Below, piece after piece: positions 8,606-17,138 of a stretch of 64,000 nt of DNA. A model generated the notes under the pieces. That model saw only the letters and a program-made list of their open reading frames with translations, made no database searches and was not told the DNA's origin. The DNA comes from Pararhizobium sp. Its GTDB lineage: Bacteria > Pseudomonadota > Alphaproteobacteria > Rhizobiales > Rhizobiaceae. The position numbers were made by a program, and so were the translations under genes. The stretch covers positions 992,001 to 1,056,000 of the forward strand of contig CP051237.1 of assembly GCA_017794825.1 (NCBI GenBank), read 5' to 3'. The stretch's first letter is position 1. The number at the start of each line of letters is the position of its first letter.

Positions 8606-10345
8606 TCAGCCTCCCCAGGCCGTCCGGGGCGCGCTTGCCGCTTCATCTATGACGCCGTCCCTGACGACAACTCCGTAATCGGCTTCTGCGACCTCCGGCG
8701 ACAGATAACCGCAGTCAAGGTCTTCCTGGATGTCGGCGAACGGACGGGCCATCGGATCGCCGAAGCCGCCGCCGCCGCCTGTCTTGGTCACGAGCAGCGT
8801 GCCCTTCGGCAGTTCGCGGGCCCGCATCTTCAGGTGCTTTTCCTCGCTTCCATCCGGAAACACGAGGCTGATGTCAGGACCTTTCGCGCTTCTGCCGCCA
8901 TTCAGACCGAAGGCTGGCGTCTTGGCGCGGTCGAACCATAGGGCTCCCGCCGCGTCGTCGAGGAGACTGTAGGAGCGCACGACGCCGTTGCCGCCGCGCC
9001 ATCGCCCGGCGCCGCTTGAATCCGGACGGATCGAAAACTCCTCGACCCGCACCGGAAATTTCGTCTCGTAGATTTCGGCCGGAAGATTGCGGAAGCCGCC
9101 ATTGGTGATGTTGATGAGGGCGCTCTCGCCGTCCGCCCCGTTGCTGCCGCCCCAGCCGCCGGCCGTCGCTTCCGTCGATATCCACTGGCGTTTCTTGGTA
9201 TCGACAGAGAAGAACGAGACGACCATCGAATCCCCGTAATGCGCCGCGGTGGCGCGTTCCGGCATTGCCTCCGACAGGCAGGAGATCAACTGGTCGGCAA
9301 GAAGTCCGAAGCTGGTAAAATACCAGGAGCAGGCGGCCGGTTCCTTGGCGTTGAACAGGCAGTCGTCGGGGATCTTGACCTCCATGGTCGAAAACGAGCC
9401 GCCGGTGATTGCGCGTTCCGGACTGATCATCGTCTTGTAGGCGAGCCGCAGGATGGAGACCGTCTGCACCGCCCCGCAATTGATGGATCCCTTGACCTGC
9501 GGCGAAGAGCCTTCCAGGTCGATGACGAGCTTTTCACCGTCGATCGCCAGCGTCATCGCAACCTTGACGGGATCGTCGGACAAGCCGTCATTATCGATAT
9601 AGCCTTCACGATAATAGGTTCCATCCTCCAGCGCGCGGATCGCTTCGCGATCCAGGGTGCGGGCCTGCTCGAATATGTTCGCGCAGCAGGCGCGGTAGGT
9701 GTCCACCCCTATCCGGTCGAGAAGCTGTCTCAGCCGTCTTTCGCCTGTACGGATGGCGCTGATCTGGGCGCGAAAGTCGCCCAGCGTCAGTTCCTTCAAC
9801 CGGGTGTTGCGCAGAATCAGGTCGAACCAGTCCGGCAATTCCTCGAAATTGCGGACGACGCGCGTCGGTCCAAGGCGCCAGCCCTCCTGAAAAATCGAGG
9901 ACGCGCCCATGACCATGCCCGGGTCGCTTGCCCCGACATCGGCCCAGTGCGCGCGCGCCGCGCCGAAGCCGACGAGTTCGCCCTCGTAGAAAAGCGGACC
10001 GACTGCGGTGAAATCGTTCAGATGCGTTCCCTGAAGATAGGCGTCGTTCATCAGGAAAATATCGCCTTCGCCGATATCGTCGCCGTAGCGGTCGATCACC
10101 ATGTGTACGCAAGCGTCGATGGCGCCGACGAACAGCGGCACGCCGGTGGACTGGCCGAGCATGTTGCCTTCGGCGTCGAGCAGCGCGACCGCGCTGTCGC
10201 GTCCCTCGTAGATCAGGGCCGAGAAGGCGGACCGCCAGAGTGAGGCGTTCATGTCCTCGGCGCAGGAGATCACGAAGTTGCGCACGACTTCCGTCGTGAT
10301 CGGATCGGCATCGACGCCGGTGGGATCGGAGGTCACAATGTTCAT
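8606..10345 (-). CDS. hyuB: Hydantoinase/oxoprolinase family protein, subunit B
   Basis: The B subunit of an ATP-dependent hydantoinase/oxoprolinase-type enzyme, 579 residues. It opens with DPITTEVVRNFVISCAEDM and carries GDIFLMNDAYLQGTHLNDF (about residues 100-120), the central block GGWGGSNGADGE and the C-terminal glycine-rich TGGGGGFGDPMARP, all typical of this family. With HyuA it would open a cyclic amide, such as N-methylhydantoin, 5-oxoproline or a related ring, at the cost of ATP. The start at 10345 gives a four-base ATGA overlap with hyuA; the longer open frame upstream is only the shadow of hyuA. The acetone-carboxylase branch is another possibility, but no third subunit is present. 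Confidence 0.88.
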   Translation of the reverse strand: MNIVTSDPTGVDADPITTEVVRNFVISCAEDMNASLWRSAFSALIYEGRDSAVALLDAEGNMLGQSTGVPLFVGAIDACVHMVIDRYGDDIGEGDIFLMNDAYLQGTHLNDFTAVGPLFYEGELVGFGAARAHWADVGASDPGMVMGASSIFQEGWRLGPTRVVRNFEELPDWFDLILRNTRLKELTLGDFRAQISAIRTGERRLRQLLDRIGVDTYRACCANIFEQARTLDREAIRALEDGTYYREGYIDNDGLSDDPVKVAMTLAIDGEKLVIDLEGSSPQVKGSINCGAVQTVSILRLAYKTMISPERAITGGSFSTMEVKIPDDCLFNAKEPAACSWYFTSFGLLADQLISCLSEAMPERATAAHYGDSMVVSFFSVDTKKRQWISTEATAGGWGGSNGADGESALINITNGGFRNLPAEIYETKFPVRVEEFSIRPDSSGAGRWRGGNGVVRSYSLLDDAAGALWFDRAKTPAFGLNGGRSAKGPDISLVFPDGSEEKHLKMRARELPKGTLLVTKTGGGGGFGDPMARPFADIQEDLDCGYLSPEVAEADYGVVVRDGVIDEAASAPRTAWGG

Positions 10346-12381
10346 GATATTACGCTCCGTGTTTTTTTGGTCATGGACAGATGACCGCCGACGATGACCT
10401 CGATACGCCAACCGGGCGGCACCAGTGTGGTGGCGGTTTCCTCTTCCAGGATTGCGGGGCCGGAGACGGTGTCTCCAAGCGCAAGGGACCCGCGGTCGAT
10501 CACCGCCGTATCGTGTTCCTCGCCGTCGAAGAACACCATGCGGCTTCTTTTCTCGCCGGCCGCCCGCGTCTCCGGATCTGGTTGTTGCGGCCGCTGCAGC
10601 CTTCCGATCGCGGCAAGACGCAGATTGGCGACCTCCACCGGCGTGCTGCTGCTCGAATGACCGTAATGGAGCTGGTACTCCCTGTCGAATTCGGCGCGCA
10701 CCTCGGCGATGTCGACGAGACCGGCCGGCGCCTTGACCGTCAGAACATATTCCTGCCCTGCGTAGCGCAGGTCGGCGAAGCGTTCGAAGGATATGTCCTC
10801 CGGCTTCATTCCCTCTTTCTGCAGATATTCGAAGCCCTGCGCCTCGAGCTCTTCGTAGCGCGCGGAAAGATCCATCGGGTCGAGGCTGTCCCATTGTCCA
10901 TAGTAGGTCGCCTTGAAATCGTGCCGCATATCGGTCTGGAGCATGCCCCAGGCGGAAAACGCGCCGGGATGCACCGGAATGATCACCTCGCGGATGTCGA
11001 GTTGGTCGGCAAGCGCCGCGGCCTGGCTCGGACCGGCGCCGCCATAGGCCAGAAGCGCGAAATCCCTCGGATCGATGCCGCGCTGCACCGTGATGGTGCG
11101 GATCGCGTCCGCCATTTTGGCATTGATGATGTCGATCACTCCCTGAGCAAACTGTTCCGGCTGCATGTCGAAGCGATCGCCGAGCTTCTTCATCGCGGCC
11201 CGTGCCTTTTCCGCGTCGAGCTGCATTTCACCGCCGGAAAAATTCGACGAGTCCAGGCGCTTGAGAACCAGATTGGCGTCCGAGACCGTCGGTTCGGTTC
11301 CGCCGCGTCCGTAGCATGCGGGACCCGGCGTCGAGCCGGCCGATTGCGGACCCACCCGCAAAGCGCTGGCTTCTTCCCAGGCGATCGATCCGCCGCCGGC
11401 TCCGATAACGTGGATGTCCACAACCGACATCTGCACCGGAAGCCCTTCGAGCTTGGTTTCCGTCGAACTCGACGGCAATCCGCCGACGATCAGGCTTGCG
11501 TCGAAGGAGGTTCCGCCCATGTCGACGCAGACGAGGTTGTTGCGCCCGGTCTGTTCGGCGAGCGAGCGGCCGCCGATCGTGCCGCCCACAGGCCCCGACA
11601 GCAGCGTCTGGAGAGGATTGTCCGCAGCGGCGGTCGCCGTCATCGCGCCGCCGTTCGATTCCATGACGTAAACCTGTCCGTTGGCCGGCAGACTGGCCTT
11701 CATCTGATCGACGAGCGTGCCGAGGTAACGACGCACCACCGGCGCCGTGAAGGCGTTCATCGCGGTAGTGGATATCCGGTCGAATTCGCGCCATTCCGGG
11801 GAGACCTGGTGAGACAGCGTGATATCCACGCCCGGAAGATGTTCGCGCAAATAGTCGGCGACCGCCATTTCATGGGCGGGATTTCGGAATGCGAACAGGA
11901 AGCAGACGGCGACGGCGTCGTACCCCTTTTCACGCACAGCCTCCACCAGCGGGGGAAGGTCGTCCATGTCGATGGGCGTGACCACGCTGCCGTCTGCGGC
12001 TATCCTTTCGCGAACGGTGTAGGTGTCCTTCACCGAGACGAGCGGTTTGGGTTTCTTCCAGCGGATCGAGAAAATCTCGCCGCGGTCATTGCCCTGGATC
12101 GTATAGACGTCGCGGAAATTCTCCGTCGTCACCAGAGCGACGCGCGCGCCCTTGCGCGTCAGGACGGAATTCAGGCCGACGGTCGTGCCGTGCACAAAGA
12201 AATCGACATGGTCGCCTTCGCCGAGCCCCTTGCTTATGCCCTCCAGTACGGCGAGAGCCGGATTTTCGGGCGTCGACAGAATCTTCAGCGCCTTGCAGGC
12301 TCCGGTGCCGGAATCCTGGAAAACGACATCGGTAAAGGTGCCGCCGATATCGGCGGACACGCGATAACCACTCGACGGCAT
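10342..12381 (-). CDS. hyuA: Hydantoinase/oxoprolinase family protein, subunit A (ATPase)
   Basis: The A subunit, 679 residues, of the actin/acetate-kinase-like ATPase fold. It shows the phosphate-binding DIGGTFTD near residue 11, a second phosphate loop VCVDMGGTSFDASLI near 285, and AYGGAGPSQA near 440. It would phosphorylate or otherwise activate the cyclic amide that HyuB hydrolyses. CGGAG lies a few bases before the ATG at 12381. The gene is 86 bases downstream of the binding-protein gene and overlaps hyuB by four bases. The family includes N-methylhydantoinase, 5-oxoprolinase and acetone carboxylase. The presence of an importer and an M24 hydrolase favours an amide-type substrate. Confidence 0.9.
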   Translation of the reverse strand: MPSSGYRVSADIGGTFTDVVFQDSGTGACKALKILSTPENPALAVLEGISKGLGEGDHVDFFVHGTTVGLNSVLTRKGARVALVTTENFRDVYTIQGNDRGEIFSIRWKKPKPLVSVKDTYTVRERIAADGSVVTPIDMDDLPPLVEAVREKGYDAVAVCFLFAFRNPAHEMAVADYLREHLPGVDITLSHQVSPEWREFDRISTTAMNAFTAPVVRRYLGTLVDQMKASLPANGQVYVMESNGGAMTATAAADNPLQTLLSGPVGGTIGGRSLAEQTGRNNLVCVDMGGTSFDASLIVGGLPSSSTETKLEGLPVQMSVVDIHVIGAGGGSIAWEEASALRVGPQSAGSTPGPACYGRGGTEPTVSDANLVLKRLDSSNFSGGEMQLDAEKARAAMKKLGDRFDMQPEQFAQGVIDIINAKMADAIRTITVQRGIDPRDFALLAYGGAGPSQAAALADQLDIREVIIPVHPGAFSAWGMLQTDMRHDFKATYYGQWDSLDPMDLSARYEELEAQGFEYLQKEGMKPEDISFERFADLRYAGQEYVLTVKAPAGLVDIAEVRAEFDREYQLHYGHSSSSTPVEVANLRLAAIGRLQRPQQPDPETRAAGEKRSRMVFFDGEEHDTAVIDRGSLALGDTVSGPAILEEETATTLVPPGWRIEVIVGGHLSMTKKTRSVIS

Positions 12382-12467
12382 CGCAGATACTCCGTGTTCA
12401 ATGATTGGGAAGGCTGGCTGCGCCCGACCCGCTGGGCGCAGCCGATAGTCTTACGCAAGCAGGGCGA

Positions 12468-13481
12468 CTACTGGGCCCACTCGCCGGTAAAGTCCGGATT
12501 GTCCTCAAGCACCTTGCTGGTGATGATCGCCGGAACCGGGCCGCCGACATCCATGTCGTAGGAAACCGGATAGTCCTCGCCGTCCATGGCCTTGATCAGC
12601 GTGTCGAGCGCGATCTCGCCCATGGTCTTCGGGAAATAGGCAAGCGTGTTGTCCCAGCGGCCTTCGCGAACCGCTTCGACGCCATAGGTGGACGCCCCTG
12701 CGGAGGCCACGAAAATTGGCTCCAGGTCGATGCCCATGCCTTCGAGCGCGATTTCCACTCCGATCATCTGCTGGTCGCCAACCGACACCACGGCGTCGAA
12801 TTCGGGCTGCGCCTGCAGGATATCCTGCATCGCCGTCAGCGTGGCGTCCGGGCTGTACTGGCCGTCGGCCGTTGCCACGATCTCGATATTCTCATGCTTG
12901 CCGAACACTTCCTCGTAGGCTGCGAGACGCACCTGGTCGAACGGCGAAACCTTGAAGCCGAGCAGGATGACGACCTTGCAGGGATCCTTGTCCATGCAGA
13001 ATTCGGCGACGCTTTCGGCCTGCGCCTTGGCGCCGGCGTAGGGCGTCGAGCCAACCGTCGCCTTCAGGCCTTCGACCTGCGGCTCCAGCGTGTTCAGGTC
13101 CGGGCCGATCGGAAACATGACGGCGACGAGCGGAAGACCTTCCGCGGTCACCTGTTCGGCGGCGCCGGCGATGCCGACCGTATCCTGCGCATAGAGGATG
13201 AAGCCGTCGAACTTGCCGCTCGCCAGCACGTCCTCGACCTGCGCGTACTGCACGACCGGATCGAACTCGCCGTCGTAGATCTCGACATTGATGTTGCCGA
13301 GTTCCTTCGCCTTGCTCTGGATCCCGTCCCAGACCGCCTGGTTGAAGCCGTTCTGCGACGCGGATGCGAAGAAGGCAATGTCGCGATCTTCGGCCAGGGC
13401 GCCCGTTGCAAGGAACCCGAAGGCGACGGTGGAGAGCAGTCCTGCGCGGCCGACGCGGCGCAATTCATTCATAAATTTCAT
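12468..13481 (-). CDS. Sugar-type ABC transporter substrate-binding protein (periplasmic-binding-protein 4 family)
   Basis: The periplasmic receptor of the importer, 337 residues. A Sec signal peptide (residues 1-30, cleavage near ATGALA-ED) precedes a two-domain type I binding fold, with DIAFFASASQNGFNQAVWDG at its start and VSVGDQQMIGVEIALEGMG in the second lobe. GAGGGGA lies upstream of the ATG. It is the first gene of the minus-strand operon, as is usual for a receptor needed in excess. The ligand is probably the hyuAB substrate rather than a sugar, since no sugar-metabolising enzyme lies in the operon; this is an inference from context. Confidence 0.87.
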   Translation of the reverse strand: MKFMNELRRVGRAGLLSTVAFGFLATGALAEDRDIAFFASASQNGFNQAVWDGIQSKAKELGNINVEIYDGEFDPVVQYAQVEDVLASGKFDGFILYAQDTVGIAGAAEQVTAEGLPLVAVMFPIGPDLNTLEPQVEGLKATVGSTPYAGAKAQAESVAEFCMDKDPCKVVILLGFKVSPFDQVRLAAYEEVFGKHENIEIVATADGQYSPDATLTAMQDILQAQPEFDAVVSVGDQQMIGVEIALEGMGIDLEPIFVASAGASTYGVEAVREGRWDNTLAYFPKTMGEIALDTLIKAMDGEDYPVSYDMDVGGPVPAIITSKVLEDNPDFTGEWAQ

Positions 13482-13537
13482 GTGCCTATCCCCTCATGAT
13501 GATTGAATTTCTTTGGTTGACCTCACGAACGTTAGCT

Positions 13538-13580
13538 TGTATGCGAGCTTTATGCAACAGATTATTCAAACTTTATGCAA
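13538..13580. promoter_or_regulatory. Phased TATGC repeats: probable GntR operator
   Basis: In the 220-base gap between the divergent binding-protein and gntR genes, CTTTATGCAA occurs twice as an exact direct repeat (13548-13557 and 13571-13580), and TTGTATGCGA lies just before the first copy. The TATGC cores start at 13540, 13551 and 13574, spaced 11 and 23 bases, which puts them on one face of the helix. FCD-type GntR regulators usually bind short A/T-flanked half-sites of this kind. Confidence 0.55.
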
Positions 13581-13701
13581 GATGTGAAATCGTGAAACGC
13601 GAACTGTGCTACTGTGACGACTCGATCGGCATGCGCGGTCGCCCGGAGGGCATCACGGACAGGCGAGCGCGATCAGCAGGCAGTGGACTGGGAGGTCCTC
13701 G

Positions 13702-14457
13702 ATGACGAGTGGAAAACTGGCGACATTCAGCGCCCCTGCCGACAAGGTGCAGAAGCGGGAGCGAGGCGCGACGACAATCTATTCGTCCCTGCGCGAGGAT
13801 ATCCTTACCTTGAGACTTGCGCCTGGATCGGCGGTGGACGAGGTCGGCGTCGCCAAGCAGTTCGGACTGTCCCGAACTCCGGTGCGCGAGGCGCTGTTCA
13901 TGCTGGCTGGCGAGGGTCTTGTCCGGTTCTTGCCCAACCGGTCGTCGATCGTGTCTCCGCTCACCATGGAGAACATGAACGACTATTTCGACACGCTTCT
14001 GATCCTGACGCGCTCGATCATGATCGCTGCGGCGAGCCGCTACCAGCCCGGCGACAGCGACAGGCTGCGCGAATTGTTGGCCGCCTTTCGCGTGGCGATC
14101 AACCAGGACGACGTGCTGGAGATTGTGTTCCGGCAGCTCGATCTGCAGAAGGCTTTCGCAGAAGTCAGCCGCAACGATTTCCTCGGAAAGTTCTTCCCCA
14201 ACTGTCTCGACTACGGCCGACGCACGATGCTTCTGCATTATTTCCCGCACGCCACCGACGGCGATCTCGGCTATCTCGCCGACACGTCGGAGCAGATAAT
14301 CGACGCGGTCGAAAAGGAGGACGCCGACGCGTGCAACCGGCTTGTCGGCGAACAGATCACCTCCGTCGTGAAAGTGGTGCAGCGTTCCATCGAACCGAGA
14401 TACGCCGACGGCGTAGATCTCTCCACCAACGCCTACCCCAGATTTCGAACCCGATAA
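13702..14457 (+). CDS. GntR family transcriptional regulator (FadR-type, FCD domain)
   Basis: A ligand-responsive DNA-binding regulator of 251 residues. The winged helix lies at about residues 20-90, with the recognition region KQFGLSRTPVREALFMLAGEG. The all-helical FCD domain follows, with Asp and His residues (for example RQLDLQKAF and LLHYFPHA) that could contribute to metal or carboxylate binding. GGGAGG precedes the ATG. It lies back to back with the ABC-hyuAB operon and is 16 bases upstream of the M24 gene, so it most likely controls both, probably as a repressor relieved by a pathway intermediate. A weakly similar operator core upstream of the enolase-superfamily gene hints at a wider regulon. 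Confidence 0.88.
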   Translation: MTSGKLATFSAPADKVQKRERGATTIYSSLREDILTLRLAPGSAVDEVGVAKQFGLSRTPVREALFMLAGEGLVRFLPNRSSIVSPLTMENMNDYFDTLLILTRSIMIAAASRYQPGDSDRLRELLAAFRVAINQDDVLEIVFRQLDLQKAFAEVSRNDFLGKFFPNCLDYGRRTMLLHYFPHATDGDLGYLADTSEQIIDAVEKEDADACNRLVGEQITSVVKVVQRSIEPRYADGVDLSTNAYPRFRTR

Positions 14458-14473
14458 TTCAAGGAGATCAAAA

Positions 14474-15571
14474 GTGGAATACCGCTCCCGCATCGCCAAG
14501 CTCCAGCGGCTGCTCGACGTCGCCGACCTGCCCGCCGTCGCCTTCGTGCCGGGACCGAACTTCTACTACCTGACCGGCGTCCATCTGCATCTGATGGAGC
14601 GTCCGACCATCCTGATCGTCACGAATGAAGGCGCGACGCACGCACTCATTCCGGCCCTTGAGAAAGACCGGTGGTCGGCGAGCGCGCCGGAAGCGGAGAC
14701 TACTTACTGGCAGGATTCGGACGGTTACGCGGACGCATTGGCGACGTTGGCCGGAAAGGCGGGATTCGACAGGCTCGGAGTGGAGTCCGGCCGCATGCGG
14801 CATTTCGAGGCTACTGCTCTGGAAAAGGCGTTCGGCTTCACTGTTGCGGACGCCGGCCAGATACTGGCCGAGTTGCGGCTGGTCAAGGAGCCCGAAGAGA
14901 TCGCGATCATGGAGCAGGCGATCCGGATCAGCGAAAAAGCCATCGAACAGACGCTCGCTTCCGTCGTTGCGGGCATGTCCGAGACGGAAATCCGGGCGAA
15001 ACTGATGATCGCCATGCTCGAATTCGGCGCGGACGCTGCGGCCTTCGACCCGATCGTCCTGGCCGGCGCCGCCGCCGCCGACTGTCATGGCGTGCCCTCG
15101 CCCGATCGGCGGCTGAAGCGCGGCGACGCCCTGCTGTTCGATTTCGGAGCGGCCAGCGGCGGCTACGCGGCGGACATCACCCGCACCTACTTCTGCGAAT
15201 CCGTGTCGGACCAGCATCGCGACATATACGAGGCCGTGCTGGCCGCTAATCAGCGCGGCGCGGCGATGACTGCGCCTGGCGTCACCTATGACGCCGTCGA
15301 CACGGAGGTTCAGACGATATTGCGCGATCGCGGATACAGCGATCTCATCCGGCACAAGACGGGACACGGCCTCGGCCTTGATGTCCACGAAGCCCCGCAG
15401 GTCATGGTCGGCAACACCTGTACGATGCAGGCGGGCACGGTCTTTACCGTCGAACCCGGACTCTACAAGCCCGATGACGTCGGCGTGCGCATCGAAGACG
15501 ACGTGCTCGTCACGGACACCGGTTCCCGCTCGCTGACGACGCTTTCTCGAGAGCTGCGGATCATCGGCTGA
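14474..15571 (+). CDS. M24 family metallohydrolase (Xaa-Pro peptidase/ectoine hydrolase-like)
   Basis: A cytoplasmic pita-bread-fold hydrolase of 365 residues. The N-terminal creatinase-like domain (about 1-130) is followed by the catalytic domain with all five di-metal ligands: D223 (LFDFG), D234 (AADITRT), H298 (TGHGLGLDVHE), E327 (VEPGLY) and E341 (RIEDD). Because the metal site is complete it is a metallohydrolase rather than a metal-free creatinase. It starts at GTG 14474, seven bases after AAGGAG, and is cotranscribed with gntR. Family members cleave Xaa-Pro peptides, ectoine and related amides. Here a plausible role is cleaving the linear product of HyuAB, but that is inference. Confidence 0.85.
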   Translation: MEYRSRIAKLQRLLDVADLPAVAFVPGPNFYYLTGVHLHLMERPTILIVTNEGATHALIPALEKDRWSASAPEAETTYWQDSDGYADALATLAGKAGFDRLGVESGRMRHFEATALEKAFGFTVADAGQILAELRLVKEPEEIAIMEQAIRISEKAIEQTLASVVAGMSETEIRAKLMIAMLEFGADAAAFDPIVLAGAAAADCHGVPSPDRRLKRGDALLFDFGAASGGYAADITRTYFCESVSDQHRDIYEAVLAANQRGAAMTAPGVTYDAVDTEVQTILRDRGYSDLIRHKTGHGLGLDVHEAPQVMVGNTCTMQAGTVFTVEPGLYKPDDVGVRIEDDVLVTDTGSRSLTTLSRELRIIG

Positions 15572-15667
15572 TCCGCCTGCCGTTTACTCTGAAACAACAT
15601 GTCCACGGTGTCCGGCGCGGTCAGGTGAGAATTCGGTCCTGCGGGCGCGGGACGAGCATGGACGGGT

Positions 15668-17065
15668 CTAAATAACCGCGCGCAGCTTTTCCTTGGCGGC
15701 GCTGGAATACGGCGCTTCGCAGACACGGCAGCGGATACTTGTCTGCTCGTGCCGTTCAACGTGAGGTTTACGCGACCCGCCGCTTACCTCACCCCATGTC
15801 AGCGAGACTTCCGTGCCTGGCGCAGCGTGGGATTCGTCGATCCCGCAGAGCGAGAGCATGGTCCGTTCGTTTATGTTGTAACCGCAATATTGCGACATCC
15901 CTACGCGCGTACCGTCGCGGGCAAGCACCTCGTCGGCCTGCGGCCAGCCCCAATATGCGGTCGGCATCTCGATTGCCTTGTAAAGCGGACCGTCGTCGAA
16001 CATCGAGCCCATCACCTTCATGACGTCTTCGCGGTTCCATTCCAGTACGCGCTTGACTCGCTTCGGTCCGTTGAGTCCCGCCTCTATCGCGTCCCGACCA
16101 ATGAAGTCGTGATCGAACTTGACGAGTTTCTCGTATCCAAGAGCCGAGGGCGTCCAGTAGTAGTCTTCGATGTCGTCGGTATACAGACTACCGCCCAGTT
16201 GCATATTCGCTTCCCAGCTGTCGGCCGGAAGCCACTCGCGATAGGCCCGGTTTTCTTCGCCGGTATAGATGCCGGGAAGCGGGTACGGAATCCAGGCGTT
16301 TTCCAGCGGGGTGCTGTAGTAGGTGCGCGTTCCGGATTGCAGGATTCCGTATTTTTCGCCCGCCGCCAGGATGGCGTCACGGACCGTATCCATCTCGTCA
16401 TAGGCGCCTGAGATCTCGGCGCCTGCGTGTCCTGCCATGCCGTGGCGCAGAACGTGAACCCGGCAACCGGCGATCTTGACGTAGTCGGTGTGGAAGAACT
16501 TGATTTCAGGAAACCCGCCCTCGCAGACTTCGTCGAGGATCTTTCGCGCGTTCGGGCCTTCGATCTCGAAGCGGTACTTCGAGCGTTTGCCGTCGGCATT
16601 ATAGGGCGTGGTCGGTTCGAAGGTGATATCGACGTCGAAATCTCCGGTCTCGCCGTGATAGCGAACCCAGTTCAGAACCGGCATGCCGCTTATCAGTTCA
16701 AAACCATCTTTTTCGCCGTAATAGTGAAGGACGCAATCGCCGACGTGATGTCCCCTCTCGGTGTAGGCGATGTACTGCTTACCGCGGTCGGTCGAAAGAT
16801 TGGCGAAGGAACAGGGCGACAGATATTCAAGCAACCGCCGGGCGTCCGGACCCTTCACAAACAGCTCCGGCATATGGTGAGACTGATTGAAAAGAACCGC
16901 CGTCTCGCGCCATGCGCGCTGCTCCTCACGCCAGTTGGTGTATTCCGGCGCGATGAGCGTTGCGAACAGGCCGGTCCGGGATTTGTGATACTGGGAAATC
17001 GTGTCGTTGTAGAAATAGTCAACCAGGTTGCTCTTCGCGTCGATCAGTTCCTGAAGGTTTTTCAT
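15668..17065 (-). CDS. LigM/DesA-type tetrahydrofolate-dependent demethylase (GcvT family)
   Basis: A cytoplasmic methyltransferase of 465 residues that would move a methyl group from a methoxylated substrate to tetrahydrofolate, as the vanillate/syringate O-demethylases LigM and DesA do. The length matches LigM rather than GcvT (about 370). Shared blocks are NWREEQRAWRETAVLFNQSHH (near residues 45-65), LRHGMAGHAGAEISG in the middle, AYREWLPADSWEA, and KFDHDFIGRDAIE about 100 residues before a C-terminal extension containing two cysteines. GGAGAGAG precedes the ATG at 17065; a second ATG 12 bases upstream has no comparable site. A TRAP transporter and TetR regulator follow upstream on the same strand, suggesting import of the substrate. 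Vanillate-like acids are likely; a sulfonium or N-methyl substrate cannot be excluded. Confidence 0.8.
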   Translation of the reverse strand: MKNLQELIDAKSNLVDYFYNDTISQYHKSRTGLFATLIAPEYTNWREEQRAWRETAVLFNQSHHMPELFVKGPDARRLLEYLSPCSFANLSTDRGKQYIAYTERGHHVGDCVLHYYGEKDGFELISGMPVLNWVRYHGETGDFDVDITFEPTTPYNADGKRSKYRFEIEGPNARKILDEVCEGGFPEIKFFHTDYVKIAGCRVHVLRHGMAGHAGAEISGAYDEMDTVRDAILAAGEKYGILQSGTRTYYSTPLENAWIPYPLPGIYTGEENRAYREWLPADSWEANMQLGGSLYTDDIEDYYWTPSALGYEKLVKFDHDFIGRDAIEAGLNGPKRVKRVLEWNREDVMKVMGSMFDDGPLYKAIEMPTAYWGWPQADEVLARDGTRVGMSQYCGYNINERTMLSLCGIDESHAAPGTEVSLTWGEVSGGSRKPHVERHEQTSIRCRVCEAPYSSAAKEKLRAVI

Positions 17066-17138
17066 CTCTCTCTCCATTCAAGCTCTCGGTGAAACGAATT
17101 TGCGACTTTCTTCCACGACCGCGGCGCCGAGAGGCGGC

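Noticed and set aside
10381..12561. A 726-codon open frame on the plus strand opposite hyuA
   Set aside because: It lies antisense to a clear hyuA gene with family motifs. Its translation is rich in Arg and His with no domain, as expected of a shadow frame in G/C-rich DNA.
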